This document shows, in pieces, positions 24,085-31,673 of a DNA stretch of 63,074 nt. The stretch comes from Oscillospiraceae bacterium (GTDB lineage Bacteria > Bacillota > Clostridia > Oscillospirales > Acutalibacteraceae): the NCBI GenBank assembly GCA_015066365.1, contig SVON01000005.1, positions 1 to 63,074 on the forward strand, given 5' to 3'. A program made the translations under genes and the position numbers. Positions within the stretch are counted from its first letter, which is position 1. Each line of letters starts with the position of its first letter. The notes under the pieces were generated by a model. The model worked only from the letters and a program-made list of their open reading frames with translations, was not told where the DNA came from and did not search any database.

Positions 24085-24152
24085 AAAAAACACGGCATCG
24101 TCACGATGCCGTGTTTTTTGTTATACAGAAGCAGCCCTTAATCCGGCTCCCT
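24085..24152. repeat. Right copy of the ~68-bp direct repeat (terminator plus tail)
   Basis: Same hairpin and tail as 22404-22473, ending directly at the typA stop codon. It serves as a bidirectional terminator between paralogue 2 and typA. Confidence 0.85.
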
Positions 24153-25982
24153 TTACTTTTTCCGATTTTTCGCTTCCGCCTTCATGCGCAGTTCCCGGTT
24201 GAGGATCTTCTTGCGCAGGCGCAAGCTCTCGGGGGTGGCCTCCAGCAGCTCGTCGTCGTTGATAAACTCCAGGCACTGCTCCAGGCTGAGGATGGTGGGG
24301 GGTGTCAGCCGCAACGCTTCGTCCGAGCCGCTGGCACGGGTGTTGGTGACGTGCTTTTTCTTGCACACGTTCACCACGATGTCCTCGTCCTTGGGGCTCT
24401 GTCCCACGATCATACCCTCATACACCGGCACGCCGGGGCCCACAAACAGGGCGCCCCGATCCTGGGCACCCCACAGACCGTAGGCGCAGGTCTCGCCGGT
24501 CTCGTGGACCACCAGAGACCCCTGCACCCGCTGGGGGATCTCACCCTTATAGGGCTCATAGCCGTCAAATAGGCTGTTCATAATGCCGTTGCCGTTGGTG
24601 TCGGTGAGGAACTGCTGGCGATAGCCCATCAGCCCCCGGGAGGGGATGCGGAACTCCAGATGGCTCATACCGGTGTCCCGGGTACCCATATTCACGATCT
24701 CCGCCTTACGGTTGCCCAGACGTTCCATCACCGCGCCCACGTATTGCTCCGGCACCTCGATGACCAGCAGCTCCATCGGCTCCAGCCGGGTACCGTCTTT
24801 GTCCTCTTTATAGATGACCTGGGGGCGGCTCACCGCAAACTCATAGCCCTGGCGGCGCATGGTCTCGATGAGGATGGATAGGGATAGCTCGCCCCGACCG
24901 GACACCTTAAAGGCGTCGGTGGTGTCGGTCTCCTCCACGCGCATGCTCACGTTGGTCTCGATCTCCTTAAACAGGCGATCCCGCAGGTTGCGGCTGGTGA
25001 CGAATTTGCCCTCCCGTCCGGCAAAGGGGGAGTTGTTCACCATAAACAGCATGGAGATGGTGGGCTCGTCGATGCGGACGAAGGGCAGAGGCTCTACGTG
25101 CTCCGGGTCGCAGGCGGTCTCGCCGATGTTCAGGTCGGTGATGCCGGTGACGGCGATCAGGTCGCCCAGCCCGGCGGTGTCGCACTCGGCCCGGCGCAGA
25201 CCCTCAAACTGGTACAGCTTACTGATGCGGGCATTGGCGGTGGAGCCGTCCTGACGGCACAGCACCACCGGTTGACCGGTCTTGACGCTGCCGCGCTCCA
25301 CCCGACCGATGCCGATGCGGCCGGTATAGTCGTCGTAGTCGATGTTGGAGAAGAGGATCTGGAGCGGGCCCTCGGTATCTCCCTCAGGGGCGGGGACGTG
25401 CTCCAAAATCGCCTCGAACAGGGGGCGCATATCCCCCTCGCGGGTGTCGGGGCTGAGGCTGGCATAGCCGTCCCGACCGCTGGCGAACAGCACCGGAAAA
25501 TCCAGCTGATCCTCGTCGGCGTCCAGCTCGATGAACAGGTCCAGCAGCTCGTCGATGACCTCCAGAGGGCGGGCACCGTCCCGGTCGATCTTGTTGACCA
25601 CCACCACCGGGGTCTTGCCCAGCCCCAGCGCCTTTTTCAGCACAAACCGGGTCTGGGGCATACAGCCCTCAAAGGCGTCCACCAGCAGCAGCACACCATC
25701 CACCATCTGCAGGATGCGCTCCACCTCGCCGCCGAAGTCGGCGTGACCGGGGGTGTCCAGGATGTTGATCTTGGTGTCGCCGTAGCGCACGGCGGTGTTT
25801 TTGGACAGGATGGTGATGCCCCGCTCTTTTTCCAGGTCGCCGGAGTCCATCACCCGTTCCGCCACCGCCTCGTTGGCGCGGAAGGTGCCGCTCTGGCGCA
25901 GCAGCTGGTCCACCAGGGTGGTTTTGCCGTGGTCAACGTGGGCGATGATGGCCACGTTCCGCAGATTTTCTCGTTTTGCCAT
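24153..25982 (-). CDS. typA: Ribosome-binding GTPase TypA/BipA
   Basis: A 609-residue translational GTPase involved in ribosome assembly and stress adaptation. G1 is AHVDHGKTT (residues about 11-19), then [23 protein letters not shown] (G3) and NKIDRDGA (G4), followed by domain II, the EF-G-like domains and the BipA-specific C-terminal part ([11 protein letters not shown]). The start at 25982 follows AAAGGATG; an extension of 13 codons lacks support. Monocistronic. Confidence 0.96.
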   Translation of the reverse strand: MAKRENLRNVAIIAHVDHGKTTLVDQLLRQSGTFRANEAVAERVMDSGDLEKERGITILSKNTAVRYGDTKINILDTPGHADFGGEVERILQMVDGVLLLVDAFEGCMPQTRFVLKKALGLGKTPVVVVNKIDRDGARPLEVIDELLDLFIELDADEDQLDFPVLFASGRDGYASLSPDTREGDMRPLFEAILEHVPAPEGDTEGPLQILFSNIDYDDYTGRIGIGRVERGSVKTGQPVVLCRQDGSTANARISKLYQFEGLRRAECDTAGLGDLIAVTGITDLNIGETACDPEHVEPLPFVRIDEPTISMLFMVNNSPFAGREGKFVTSRNLRDRLFKEIETNVSMRVEETDTTDAFKVSGRGELSLSILIETMRRQGYEFAVSRPQVIYKEDKDGTRLEPMELLVIEVPEQYVGAVMERLGNRKAEIVNMGTRDTGMSHLEFRIPSRGLMGYRQQFLTDTNGNGIMNSLFDGYEPYKGEIPQRVQGSLVVHETGETCAYGLWGAQDRGALFVGPGVPVYEGMIVGQSPKDEDIVVNVCKKKHVTNTRASGSDEALRLTPPTILSLEQCLEFINDDELLEATPESLRLRKKILNRELRMKAEAKNRKK

Positions 25983-26150
25983 AGTTTTCGCATCCTTTAT
26001 GATTAAGGTACAGCGGGCCAAACCGCATTTTCGGGGTTAGTATAGCACAAAAGCGGGTCTCTTACAAGAAAAAAGTCGTAGAAAAGGGCGGAAAATTCCC
26101 CACCCGACGGGAAAAAGTGAAATTTTTTTGCAAAAAACTGAAAATAGTGC

Positions 26151-26179
26151 TTGCTTTTTCGAAACCGCCGTGCTATAAT
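26151..26179 (+). promoter_or_regulatory. Sigma-A promoter of the tRNA-Pro locus
   Basis: -35 TTGCTT (26151-26156), 17-bp spacer, -10 TATAAT (26174-26179). It fires into a truncated 5' copy of tRNA-Pro first; the intact tRNA starts about 180 bp further on. Confidence 0.8.
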
Positions 26180-26211
26180 ACCGCTTGCAACTGAATATCC
26201 GGAGGGTATTT

Positions 26212-26343
26212 AAGTTTATATCCGGGTGTGGCGCACCGGGGCGCTCGTATAGGTACAGCCCCCACGTAGCGTTGCGCCCCCTCGAGAATGGCTCTGCCAT
26301 TCTCCCAAGAGGTACCAACGGTGGTTTGCTTCACCGTGTACCG
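26212..26343 (+). repeat. tRNA-Pro 5' copy plus mirror-image palindromic unit
   Basis: AAGTTTATAT plus the first 14 bases of tRNA-Pro (26212-26235) recur exactly at 26353-26376. After the copy come an inverted repeat GGGGCGC / GCGCCCC (26238-26244, 26274-26280), a hairpin GAGAATGGC-TCT-GCCATTCTC (26284-26304), and a third hairpin with ACGGTG / CACCGT arms (26310-26343). The order is the reverse of the downstream units. Confidence 0.75.
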
Positions 26344-26362
26344 TTCTGACACAAGTTTATAT

Positions 26363-26438
26363 CCGGGTGTGGCGCAGTTGGTAGCGCGCTTGACTGGGGG
26401 TCAAGAGGCCGTGAGTTCAAGTCTCGCCACTCGGACCA
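26363..26438 (+). tRNA. tRNA-Pro (anticodon GGG)
   Basis: 76 nt: acceptor CCGGGTG/CACTCGG, D arm GCGC...GCGC, anticodon loop CTGGGGG, T arm GTGAG-TTCAAGT-CTCGC with one weak pair, and encoded CCA. It is intact despite the repeats on both sides. Confidence 0.95.
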
Positions 26439-26475
26439 AGAAAAAGAGATGGGCAACCGCCCATCTCTTTTTCTT
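26439..26475 (+). terminator. Terminator of tRNA-Pro
   Basis: AAAGAGATGGGC / GCCCATCTCTTTTTC with loop AACC, right after the CCA. Confidence 0.88.
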
Positions 26476-26481
26476 TTTCCA

Positions 26482-26895
26482 CGTGGTGGATGGAAGCCCT
26501 TGACTCACCTAATTTTGCACCCACGGTGCAAAATTACAGGCAACAGCGCAAACTGCAGACTATTGTAGGCGTACAACCTATCCTTGCGCTGGTGCAGAGT
26601 TCAAGTCTCGCCACGTTCGCTTCGCGACCACCTCATCCGTCATTTGCTCCGCAAATGCCACCTTCCCCTCGAGGGGAAGGCTTTCGTAGGAGAACTACCT
26701 ATCCTTGCGCAGGTGCAGAGTTCAAAGTCTCGCCACGGAAAAGGGGGCGTGTCCCCGTTTTCCGTGGTGGATGGAGGGTCTTTTATTCTCGAATATTGCC
26801 CTGCGGGCAATATTCCAGGCAACAGCGCAAACCGCAGGCTACCATAGGAGCATTTTCTAATCTTGCGCTGGTGCAGAGTTCCAAAGTCTCGCCAC
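26482..26895 (+). repeat. Array of palindromic units, each ending in a tRNA-Pro T-arm copy
   Basis: Three copies of the T-arm segment GAGTTCAAGTCTCGCCAC follow the tRNA: exact at 26597-26614, with one inserted base at 26718-26736, and with two at 26876-26895. Two of the units show the same plan: GGTGGATGGA tag, hairpin (26511-26535; 26791-26815), inverted repeat CAGCGCAA / TTGCGCTG (26544-26551 with 26584-26591; 26823-26830 with 26863-26870), GTGCA, T-arm copy. The middle unit is interrupted by the CATTTGC-TCC-GCAAATG repeat also found in the ATP synthase operon. No gene lies in this stretch. Confidence 0.8.
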
Positions 26896-27034
26896 ACCGG
26901 TGACACCCCCTCTGCGAGGGAGGCTATAAACAAAAAAGCGCCTTTATTCTCCCCGTTTTCCCGAAAAACGTCGAAAACCGTCCCCCAAAACCGAAAAATT
27001 GTCAAAAATCTTGAAACGAACCGGCGGTTGGGGC

Positions 27035-27063
27035 TTGATTTTCCCCTTGTGAACTGCTAAAAT
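27035..27063 (+). promoter_or_regulatory. Sigma-A promoter of structured RNA 1
   Basis: -35 TTGATT (27035-27040), 17-bp spacer, -10 TAAAAT (27058-27063). Confidence 0.7.
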
Positions 27064-27069
27064 AAAATC

Positions 27070-27230
27070 TGCGAGGCAAACTTAATATTTCAGCTCAGAA
27101 TTGGGCATTTTTACTTTGGTAAAAATGCTGCTCTTTTCGTGCCCATTTCTTGCTGAAATTGACCGACGTTTGCCTCGCAGCAACGGAGCCATGCATTTTT
27201 CGGTGCGCGACTTCGGTTGCGCACTTTTTT
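27070..27230 (+). ncRNA. Structured RNA 1 (unknown family, ~161 nt)
   Basis: A long interrupted hairpin: CTGCGAGGCAAAC (27069-27081) with GTTTGCCTCGCAG (27168-27180); ATTTCAGC (27087-27094) with GCTGAAAT (27152-27159); TGGGCA (27102-27107) with TGCCCA (27140-27145); apex ATTTTTAC-TTTG-GTAAAAAT (27107-27126), and a 3'-side bulge ending CTTTTCG. A perfect UUCG-capped terminator (GTGCGCGAC / GTTGCGCAC, T6) ends it at 27230. The same plan occurs at 40339-40500. The AbrB gene starts 20 bases later, so this may be a separate small RNA or a leader that attenuates abrB. Confidence 0.65.
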
Positions 27231-27249
27231 ATTGGGCGAGGTGGCTGCT

Positions 27250-27417
27250 ATGTTCTCTTTTTCTCGACAGATCGACAAAGCCGGACGGTTGGTGATCCCC
27301 AAAGACCTACGGCGGATGCTGGGGCTGCGCCCCGGCGACGCGGTGGAGCTTCACTATGAAGACGGCGGCATTTTTCTGCGCCCTATCCCAAAAAACGAAC
27401 ACCAGGCGGTGAGATGA
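27250..27417 (+). CDS. AbrB/SpoVT-type transition regulator
   Basis: A 55-residue swapped-hairpin DNA-binding protein: SRQIDKAGRLVIPKDLRRMLGLRPGDAVELHYEDGGIFLRP matches the AbrB/MazE/SpoVT fold. Only the DNA-binding domain is present. GAGGTGG precedes the ATG at 27250. The structured RNA upstream ends in a terminator only 20 bases before the start, so abrB would be made only on read-through. As a stand-alone protein it is more like a global AbrB regulator than a MazE antitoxin, since no toxin gene is adjacent. Confidence 0.85.
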   Translation: MFSFSRQIDKAGRLVIPKDLRRMLGLRPGDAVELHYEDGGIFLRPIPKNEHQAVR

Positions 27418-27433
27418 CCGCCTGGTGTTTTTC
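27401..27433 (+). terminator. Terminator of the abrB-like gene
   Basis: ACCAGGCGGT / ACCGCCTGGT with a six-base loop, then GTTTTTC. The left arm overlaps the last codons. Confidence 0.85.
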
Positions 27434-27436
27434 TTT

Positions 27437-27604
27437 TTAGCCCATCTTCTTCTGGAAAGACATACAGTCGGTGCACTGGTCCTGGTTGGGATGGCACTCG
27501 TGGGTCCCTACCTGAATGCTGTCCAGGCTGCAATAGTCCTCACAGCTGCAATGGTTTTTGCAGGAGGAAACGGTGCAGTGGATGCTGCGGTTGGCTTTTT
27601 CCAT
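27437..27604 (-). CDS. Cys-rich DUF1540 protein
   Basis: A 55-residue protein with eight Cys in the pattern HCTVSSCKNHCSCEDYCSLDSIQV ... HECHPNQDQCTDC, matching DUF1540. The family is common in spore-forming Firmicutes; the Cys are probably metal ligands or disulphides. GGAG precedes the ATG. The stop lies at the abrB terminator, which can serve both converging genes. Function unknown. Confidence 0.8.
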   Translation of the reverse strand: MEKANRSIHCTVSSCKNHCSCEDYCSLDSIQVGTHECHPNQDQCTDCMSFQKKMG

Positions 27605-27660
27605 AACTGAAAAACTCCTTTCGGTTGGTTTGCCGCAAAGCGACGCCTATAGTATGTCCG

Positions 27661-28464
27661 TTACGCCCCGCATAATTCGGACAGTGTCCCGAAAGAATAC
27701 CCCATTTCTTCCCATTTTGTCAAAAGTTCGTCCAAAATTTGGGCGTTGGTGGCGCTGGTGGAATGGAGCAGCACGATGGCGCCGGGGTGGATACGGGGCA
27801 GGAGCTTGTCAAAGGCCTGCTCTCTTGTGGGCTGGTCGTCCACGTACCAGTCCACGTAGGCCAGCGACCAGAAAAAGGTGTGATACCCCGCTTCTTTGGC
27901 CATCTGCAGGTTCTCCGGCGAGTATTTTCCTTGGGGTGGGCGGTAGATTTTTGCCATCTCTTGTCCGGTGAGGGCGCGATAGGCTTCCTCCACCCGATTA
28001 AGCTCGCGGAGAAACGCGTCCTTCTCCCGGATTTGGGACATATCCGGGTGGGAAAAGGTGTGGTTGCCCACCGTGTGCCCCTCTGCCACCATCCGCTTGA
28101 CCAGCTCCGGGGCAGACTCCAGATAGTGCCCCACCACAAAAAAGCAGGCGGGAGCCTTATGCTTTTTCAGCGCGTCCAGAATGGGGGCGGTGTTCCCGTT
28201 CTCAAACCCGGCGTCAAAGGTCAGGTAAAGGCGTTTTTGTGCCGTATCCCCCAGATAATGGGTGTCCACCGCCGCCAATTCCTCTGCCGAGGCGTTGCCC
28301 ACCGGCGGTTGCCCCTCCTGCCGGAACGAAAGGCCCCAGTTGCCCGCCCCGGCAGAGGCGGGCACGGTATTGTCGGAGAGGGACAGTCCCCAAAGCCCGG
28401 TCATCAGAGCCAGCGTCACCGCCAGCGCCCCTTTTATCCCCTTGCGGGTGATGGTCAGATACAT
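27661..28464 (-). CDS. pdaA: PdaA-type polysaccharide deacetylase (muramic delta-lactam formation)
   Basis: A 267-residue exported enzyme with an N-terminal anchor. The NodB domain has YLTFDAGFENGNTAPIL (PdaA-like in place of TFDDG), VGNHTFSHPD with the metal His pair, YRPPQGKYS, and FWSLAYVDWYVDDQPT, then GAIVLLHS. This order matches Bacillus PdaA, which removes acetyl from muramic acid in spore cortex. The ATG at 28464 has GGAG upstream. It supports a sporulating host. A general peptidoglycan deacetylase is less likely. Confidence 0.88.
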   Translation of the reverse strand: MYLTITRKGIKGALAVTLALMTGLWGLSLSDNTVPASAGAGNWGLSFRQEGQPPVGNASAEELAAVDTHYLGDTAQKRLYLTFDAGFENGNTAPILDALKKHKAPACFFVVGHYLESAPELVKRMVAEGHTVGNHTFSHPDMSQIREKDAFLRELNRVEEAYRALTGQEMAKIYRPPQGKYSPENLQMAKEAGYHTFFWSLAYVDWYVDDQPTREQAFDKLLPRIHPGAIVLLHSTSATNAQILDELLTKWEEMGYSFGTLSELCGA

Positions 28465-28707
28465 ACAAATCACTCCTTGTGGGGTAATGTATGCGGCGGG
28501 ACAAGGGACGTATGCAAGAAAGGGAAGGGAGCAAGCCTTTATTAGCGCCCCGCACAAACGCGCCCTGCGCAAGAGGGGCTTCCGGCAACGGAAGCGTTGC
28601 CGTTAAAAAAGGGGGCATTCGGGTATATCCTTATATATCTTTCCGTTGTGTTTTGAAAAAATGTATGCTACAATAAGGTGTAACCCACAGTAAAGGACGT
28701 GACACGG

Positions 28708-30426
28708 ATGATTCGCCGTTTTGTGAAATACTATAAGCCCTATAAGGGGCTGTTTATGATGGATCTGGTGTGCGCGCTGTTGGTGGCGGGGGTGGACCTG
28801 GTGTACCCTCTGATGTCCAACTATGCGCTCAAGACCCTCATCCCCAACGACCAGGTGGCCGCCTTTGTGTGGCTGATGGCCATCCTGCTGACGGCGTATC
28901 TTCTGCGGGGCTTTTTGCAGTTTGTCATCGCCTATTGGGGACACCTGCTGGGCGTGTATATGGAGACGGATATGCGCCGGGAGCTGTTCGGTCACCTACA
29001 AAAGCTCTCCTTCCGCTTTTACGATAAGCACCGCACCGGCGAGCTGATGAGCCGGGTGGTCAGCGACCTGTTTGAGGTGGTGGAGCTGGCCCACCACGGC
29101 CCGGAGGATCTGTTTATCTCCTGCATCACGCTGGCAGGCTCGATCATCGTGATGTTCACCCTCCAATGGAAGCTGGCGTTGGTCATCACCCTGTTGGTGC
29201 CGCTGCTGGTGGTGTTCACCATCTGGCGGCGCAAGCGGATGGGCGCCTCCAGCCGTAAGGTGAAAGAAAAGGTGGCGGTGATCAATTCCAACATCGAGTC
29301 CTCCATCTCCGGTGTCCGCACCGCCAAAGCCTTTACCAACGAGGGCTATGAGATGGAGAAGTTTGTGGACGGATGTATGCAGCACCGGCAGGCGCGCCGG
29401 GGCTTTTATAAGCAGATGGGCGTATTCCACGCCGGCACCGAGGTGATCACCAACATCATCAATCTGTCGGTCATCGCCGTGGGCGGCGTGCTGATCTTCA
29501 GCAAAAGTCTGGAACTGGTGGATCTGCTGACCTTTACCATGTACGTATCCTCCTTCCTGGGTCCGGTGCGGAAACTGGCCTTCTTTGCCGAGCAGTACAC
29601 CACCGGTATGGCGGGCTTTATCCGGTTTCAAGAGCTGATGGCGGTGGAGCCGGACATCACCGACGCCCCCGATGCCCAGCCGCTGATCTGCCGGGGCGGT
29701 CATATCGAGATCGAGGACGTGACCTTTTCCTATAACGAAGAGGTGCAGGTGCTGGAGCACGTGAACCTGACCATCCCCGCCGGCAAGACCCTGGCGCTGG
29801 TGGGCCCCTCCGGTGGCGGCAAGACCACCCTCTGCCACCTGATCCCCCGGTTTTACGAAACCGAGGCAGGGCGCATCACCATCGACGGGCAGGATATCCG
29901 GGAGGTGACCCTCCGCTCCCTGCGGGAGCAGGTGGGCATCGTTCAGCAGGACGTGATGATCTTTGCCGGCACCGTGATGGACAACATTCGGTACGGTCGG
30001 CTGGATGCCACCGACGAAGAGGTGATGGAGGCCGCCAAAAAGGCGGAGATCCACGACGCCATTATGGAGATGCCGGACGGCTACAACACCTATGTGGGTG
30101 AGCGGGGCATTATGCTCTCCGGCGGTCAAAAGCAGCGGGTGAGCATTGCCCGCATCTTCCTGAAAAATCCCCCCATCCTGCTGTTGGATGAGGCCACCTC
30201 GGCGCTGGACACCGTCACCGAGGCGCACATCCAGGCGGCGCTGGAGAAGCTCTCCCAAGGGCGCACCACCCTGGTCATTGCCCACCGCCTGTCCACCATC
30301 CGGAATGCGGATCTCATCGCCTACATCGACACCGAGGGTGTGCGGGAGATCGGCACCCACCAGGAACTGCTGGATAAGGGCGGCTACTACGCCAAACTTC
30401 ACGCGGCCACCCAAGCGATACAATAA
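28708..30426 (+). CDS. ABC exporter, fused permease-ATPase
   Basis: A 572-residue type IV exporter half-transporter. Six hydrophobic segments fill residues 1-320, with the usual coupling block YDKHRTGELMSRVVSDL. The ATPase has Walker A GPSGGGKTT, signature LSGGQKQR, Walker B LLLDEATSALD and switch His in IAHRLST. The ATG at 28708 fits AAAGGACG; a GTG three codons earlier is too close to it. It probably works as a homodimer, since no partner half is encoded nearby. The substrate is not predictable. Confidence 0.9.
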   Translation: MIRRFVKYYKPYKGLFMMDLVCALLVAGVDLVYPLMSNYALKTLIPNDQVAAFVWLMAILLTAYLLRGFLQFVIAYWGHLLGVYMETDMRRELFGHLQKLSFRFYDKHRTGELMSRVVSDLFEVVELAHHGPEDLFISCITLAGSIIVMFTLQWKLALVITLLVPLLVVFTIWRRKRMGASSRKVKEKVAVINSNIESSISGVRTAKAFTNEGYEMEKFVDGCMQHRQARRGFYKQMGVFHAGTEVITNIINLSVIAVGGVLIFSKSLELVDLLTFTMYVSSFLGPVRKLAFFAEQYTTGMAGFIRFQELMAVEPDITDAPDAQPLICRGGHIEIEDVTFSYNEEVQVLEHVNLTIPAGKTLALVGPSGGGKTTLCHLIPRFYETEAGRITIDGQDIREVTLRSLREQVGIVQQDVMIFAGTVMDNIRYGRLDATDEEVMEAAKKAEIHDAIMEMPDGYNTYVGERGIMLSGGQKQRVSIARIFLKNPPILLLDEATSALDTVTEAHIQAALEKLSQGRTTLVIAHRLSTIRNADLIAYIDTEGVREIGTHQELLDKGGYYAKLHAATQAIQ

Positions 30427-30431
30427 AATAA

Positions 30432-30465
30432 AAAAACACCCCCACGCTATTGGGGGTGTTTTTTT
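30432..30465. terminator. Terminator between converging ABC genes
   Basis: AAAAACACCCCCA / TTGGGGGTGTTTTT around a short loop, T-run on both strands. Confidence 0.88.
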
Positions 30466-30493
30466 ATGGAGCACTCCGTGGGGTCGTTTCTCG

Positions 30494-31168
30494 TTACTCC
30501 TCATACAGCCGTCCGTCCTCGATGCGCACCCGGCGGGGGCAGGCGGCGCCGATGGCGGGATCGTGGGTGATCACCACCACCGTATGCCCGGCGCGGTGGA
30601 GCTTGTGGAGCAACGCCATAATCTCCCTGCCGGAGGATTGATCCAGGTTGCCGGTGGGCTCGTCGGCCAACAGCATAGGGGGGCGACCCGCCACCGCACG
30701 GGCGATAGCCACCCGCTGTTGCTGTCCGCCGGACAGCTCGGCGGGGCGGTGCTCCATCCGATCGGAAAGCCCCACCAGCGCCAGGCTCTGTTCCACCAGC
30801 CGGGCCCGTTCCCGCTCCGGCATCCCCCGATAGACGAGGGGCAGCTCCACGTTCTCCCGGGCGGTGAGCCCGGGGAGCAGATGGAAGCCCTGAAACACAA
30901 ATCCCACCTGCCGACGGCGCACCCGGGAGAGCTGACCCTCGTCCAGCCCCTCCACCGTCTGCCCCGCCAGCCGGTACCGACCGGCCGAGGGGGTGTCCAG
31001 ACAGCCCAGCAGGTTCATCAGGGTGGACTTGCCCGATCCGGAGGGACCCAGGATGGCCACCATCTCCCCCTCGTTTACGGTAAAATCCACCCGATCCAGA
31101 GCCCGCACCAGCCGGCTTCCCATCCGATAATCCTTGCACACCGCCTGCATCTCAATCAGCGCACCCAT
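30494..31168 (-). CDS. ABC ATPase of the MacB/LolD type, orphan
   Basis: A 224-residue ATPase: Walker [31 protein letters not shown], signature [14 protein letters not shown], Walker [12 protein letters not shown], switch His ITHD. The sequence is typical of the MacB/LolD/FtsE group that works with FtsX-fold permeases in export or signalling. No such permease is adjacent, which is unusual, as partners are normally next door. The ATG has no strong ribosome site but matches the family start. Confidence 0.85.
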   Translation of the reverse strand: MGALIEMQAVCKDYRMGSRLVRALDRVDFTVNEGEMVAILGPSGSGKSTLMNLLGCLDTPSAGRYRLAGQTVEGLDEGQLSRVRRRQVGFVFQGFHLLPGLTARENVELPLVYRGMPERERARLVEQSLALVGLSDRMEHRPAELSGGQQQRVAIARAVAGRPPMLLADEPTGNLDQSSGREIMALLHKLHRAGHTVVVITHDPAIGAACPRRVRIEDGRLYEE

Positions 31169-31245
31169 CTTGTTCCGCCCCTTTTTCTTTGCAGTTTTTC
31201 ACACGTTCATTGTGTGCGGGTTTTGACGAAATAACCCCTGAAAAT

Positions 31246-31281
31246 AAAAAACAGAGAGAGGAAAATCCTCTCTCTGTTTTT
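31246..31281. terminator. Bidirectional terminator
   Basis: AAAAACAGAGAGAGGA / TCCTCTCTCTGTTTTT with loop AAA. Confidence 0.88.
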
Positions 31282-31289
31282 GGCGTGTC

Positions 31290-31538
31290 TTAATAATGGA
31301 AAAAGGGCAAAATCGACAATTTCAGCCGTTTTTTGCGTTTGATCCAGTGCTCGCGCTCCCGGCCGGTGTTGCGTGCGATTTCCATATTGATGTACCGCAG
31401 CTCGCGGCGGAAATCCCGCAGCCAGGGGATAAAGATGGCCATGATCAGAATGGCCACGATCACCGCACCGATGCCGATGAGCAGGTCGATCATACCGTCG
31501 GTCATCACAAAATCAGCTTTTATGAGGGGCAATTCCAA
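31290..31538 (-). CDS. Small single-pass membrane protein
   Basis: About 82 residues. One hydrophobic helix (IDLLIGIGAVIVAILIMAIFIPWL) is followed by a basic stretch (RDFRRELRYINMEIARNTGREREHWIKRKKRLKL). AAGGAG at 31548-31543 points to a TTG start at 31538 or 31532; both are in frame. An ATG at 31505 has no ribosome site, and a longer frame to 31562 would put the ribosome site inside the gene. No family recognised. Confidence 0.6.
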   Translation of the reverse strand: MELPLIKADFVMTDGMIDLLIGIGAVIVAILIMAIFIPWLRDFRRELRYINMEIARNTGREREHWIKRKKRLKLSILPFFHY

Positions 31539-31673
31539 TTCACTCCTTAAGGGGTCGTTCACGCGGGGCTTACATCAGGGGTCAGTATACCATAGAAGTT
31601 CCATTATTTCAACCTTTTTCGTGAAATTTCAAAACTTTTCCGCTTTTTTTGCAAAAAGGGCACGAAAAGAGGT

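Noticed and set aside
26482-26895. CRISPR-like array behind tRNA-Pro
   Set aside because: Repeats are few, unequal in length and spacing, and consist of tRNA pieces and hairpins. No cas gene is present in the window.
27070-27230. 6S RNA as identity of the two ~161-nt structured RNAs
   Set aside because: Length and long hairpin fit, but there is no large symmetric central bubble; the only big loop is a one-sided bulge near the apex. A covariance scan could still overturn this.
27250-27604. Toxin-antitoxin pair formed by the AbrB-like gene and its small neighbour
   Set aside because: The neighbour is a convergent DUF1540 Cys-rich protein, not a toxin family, and the two genes are not co-transcribed.
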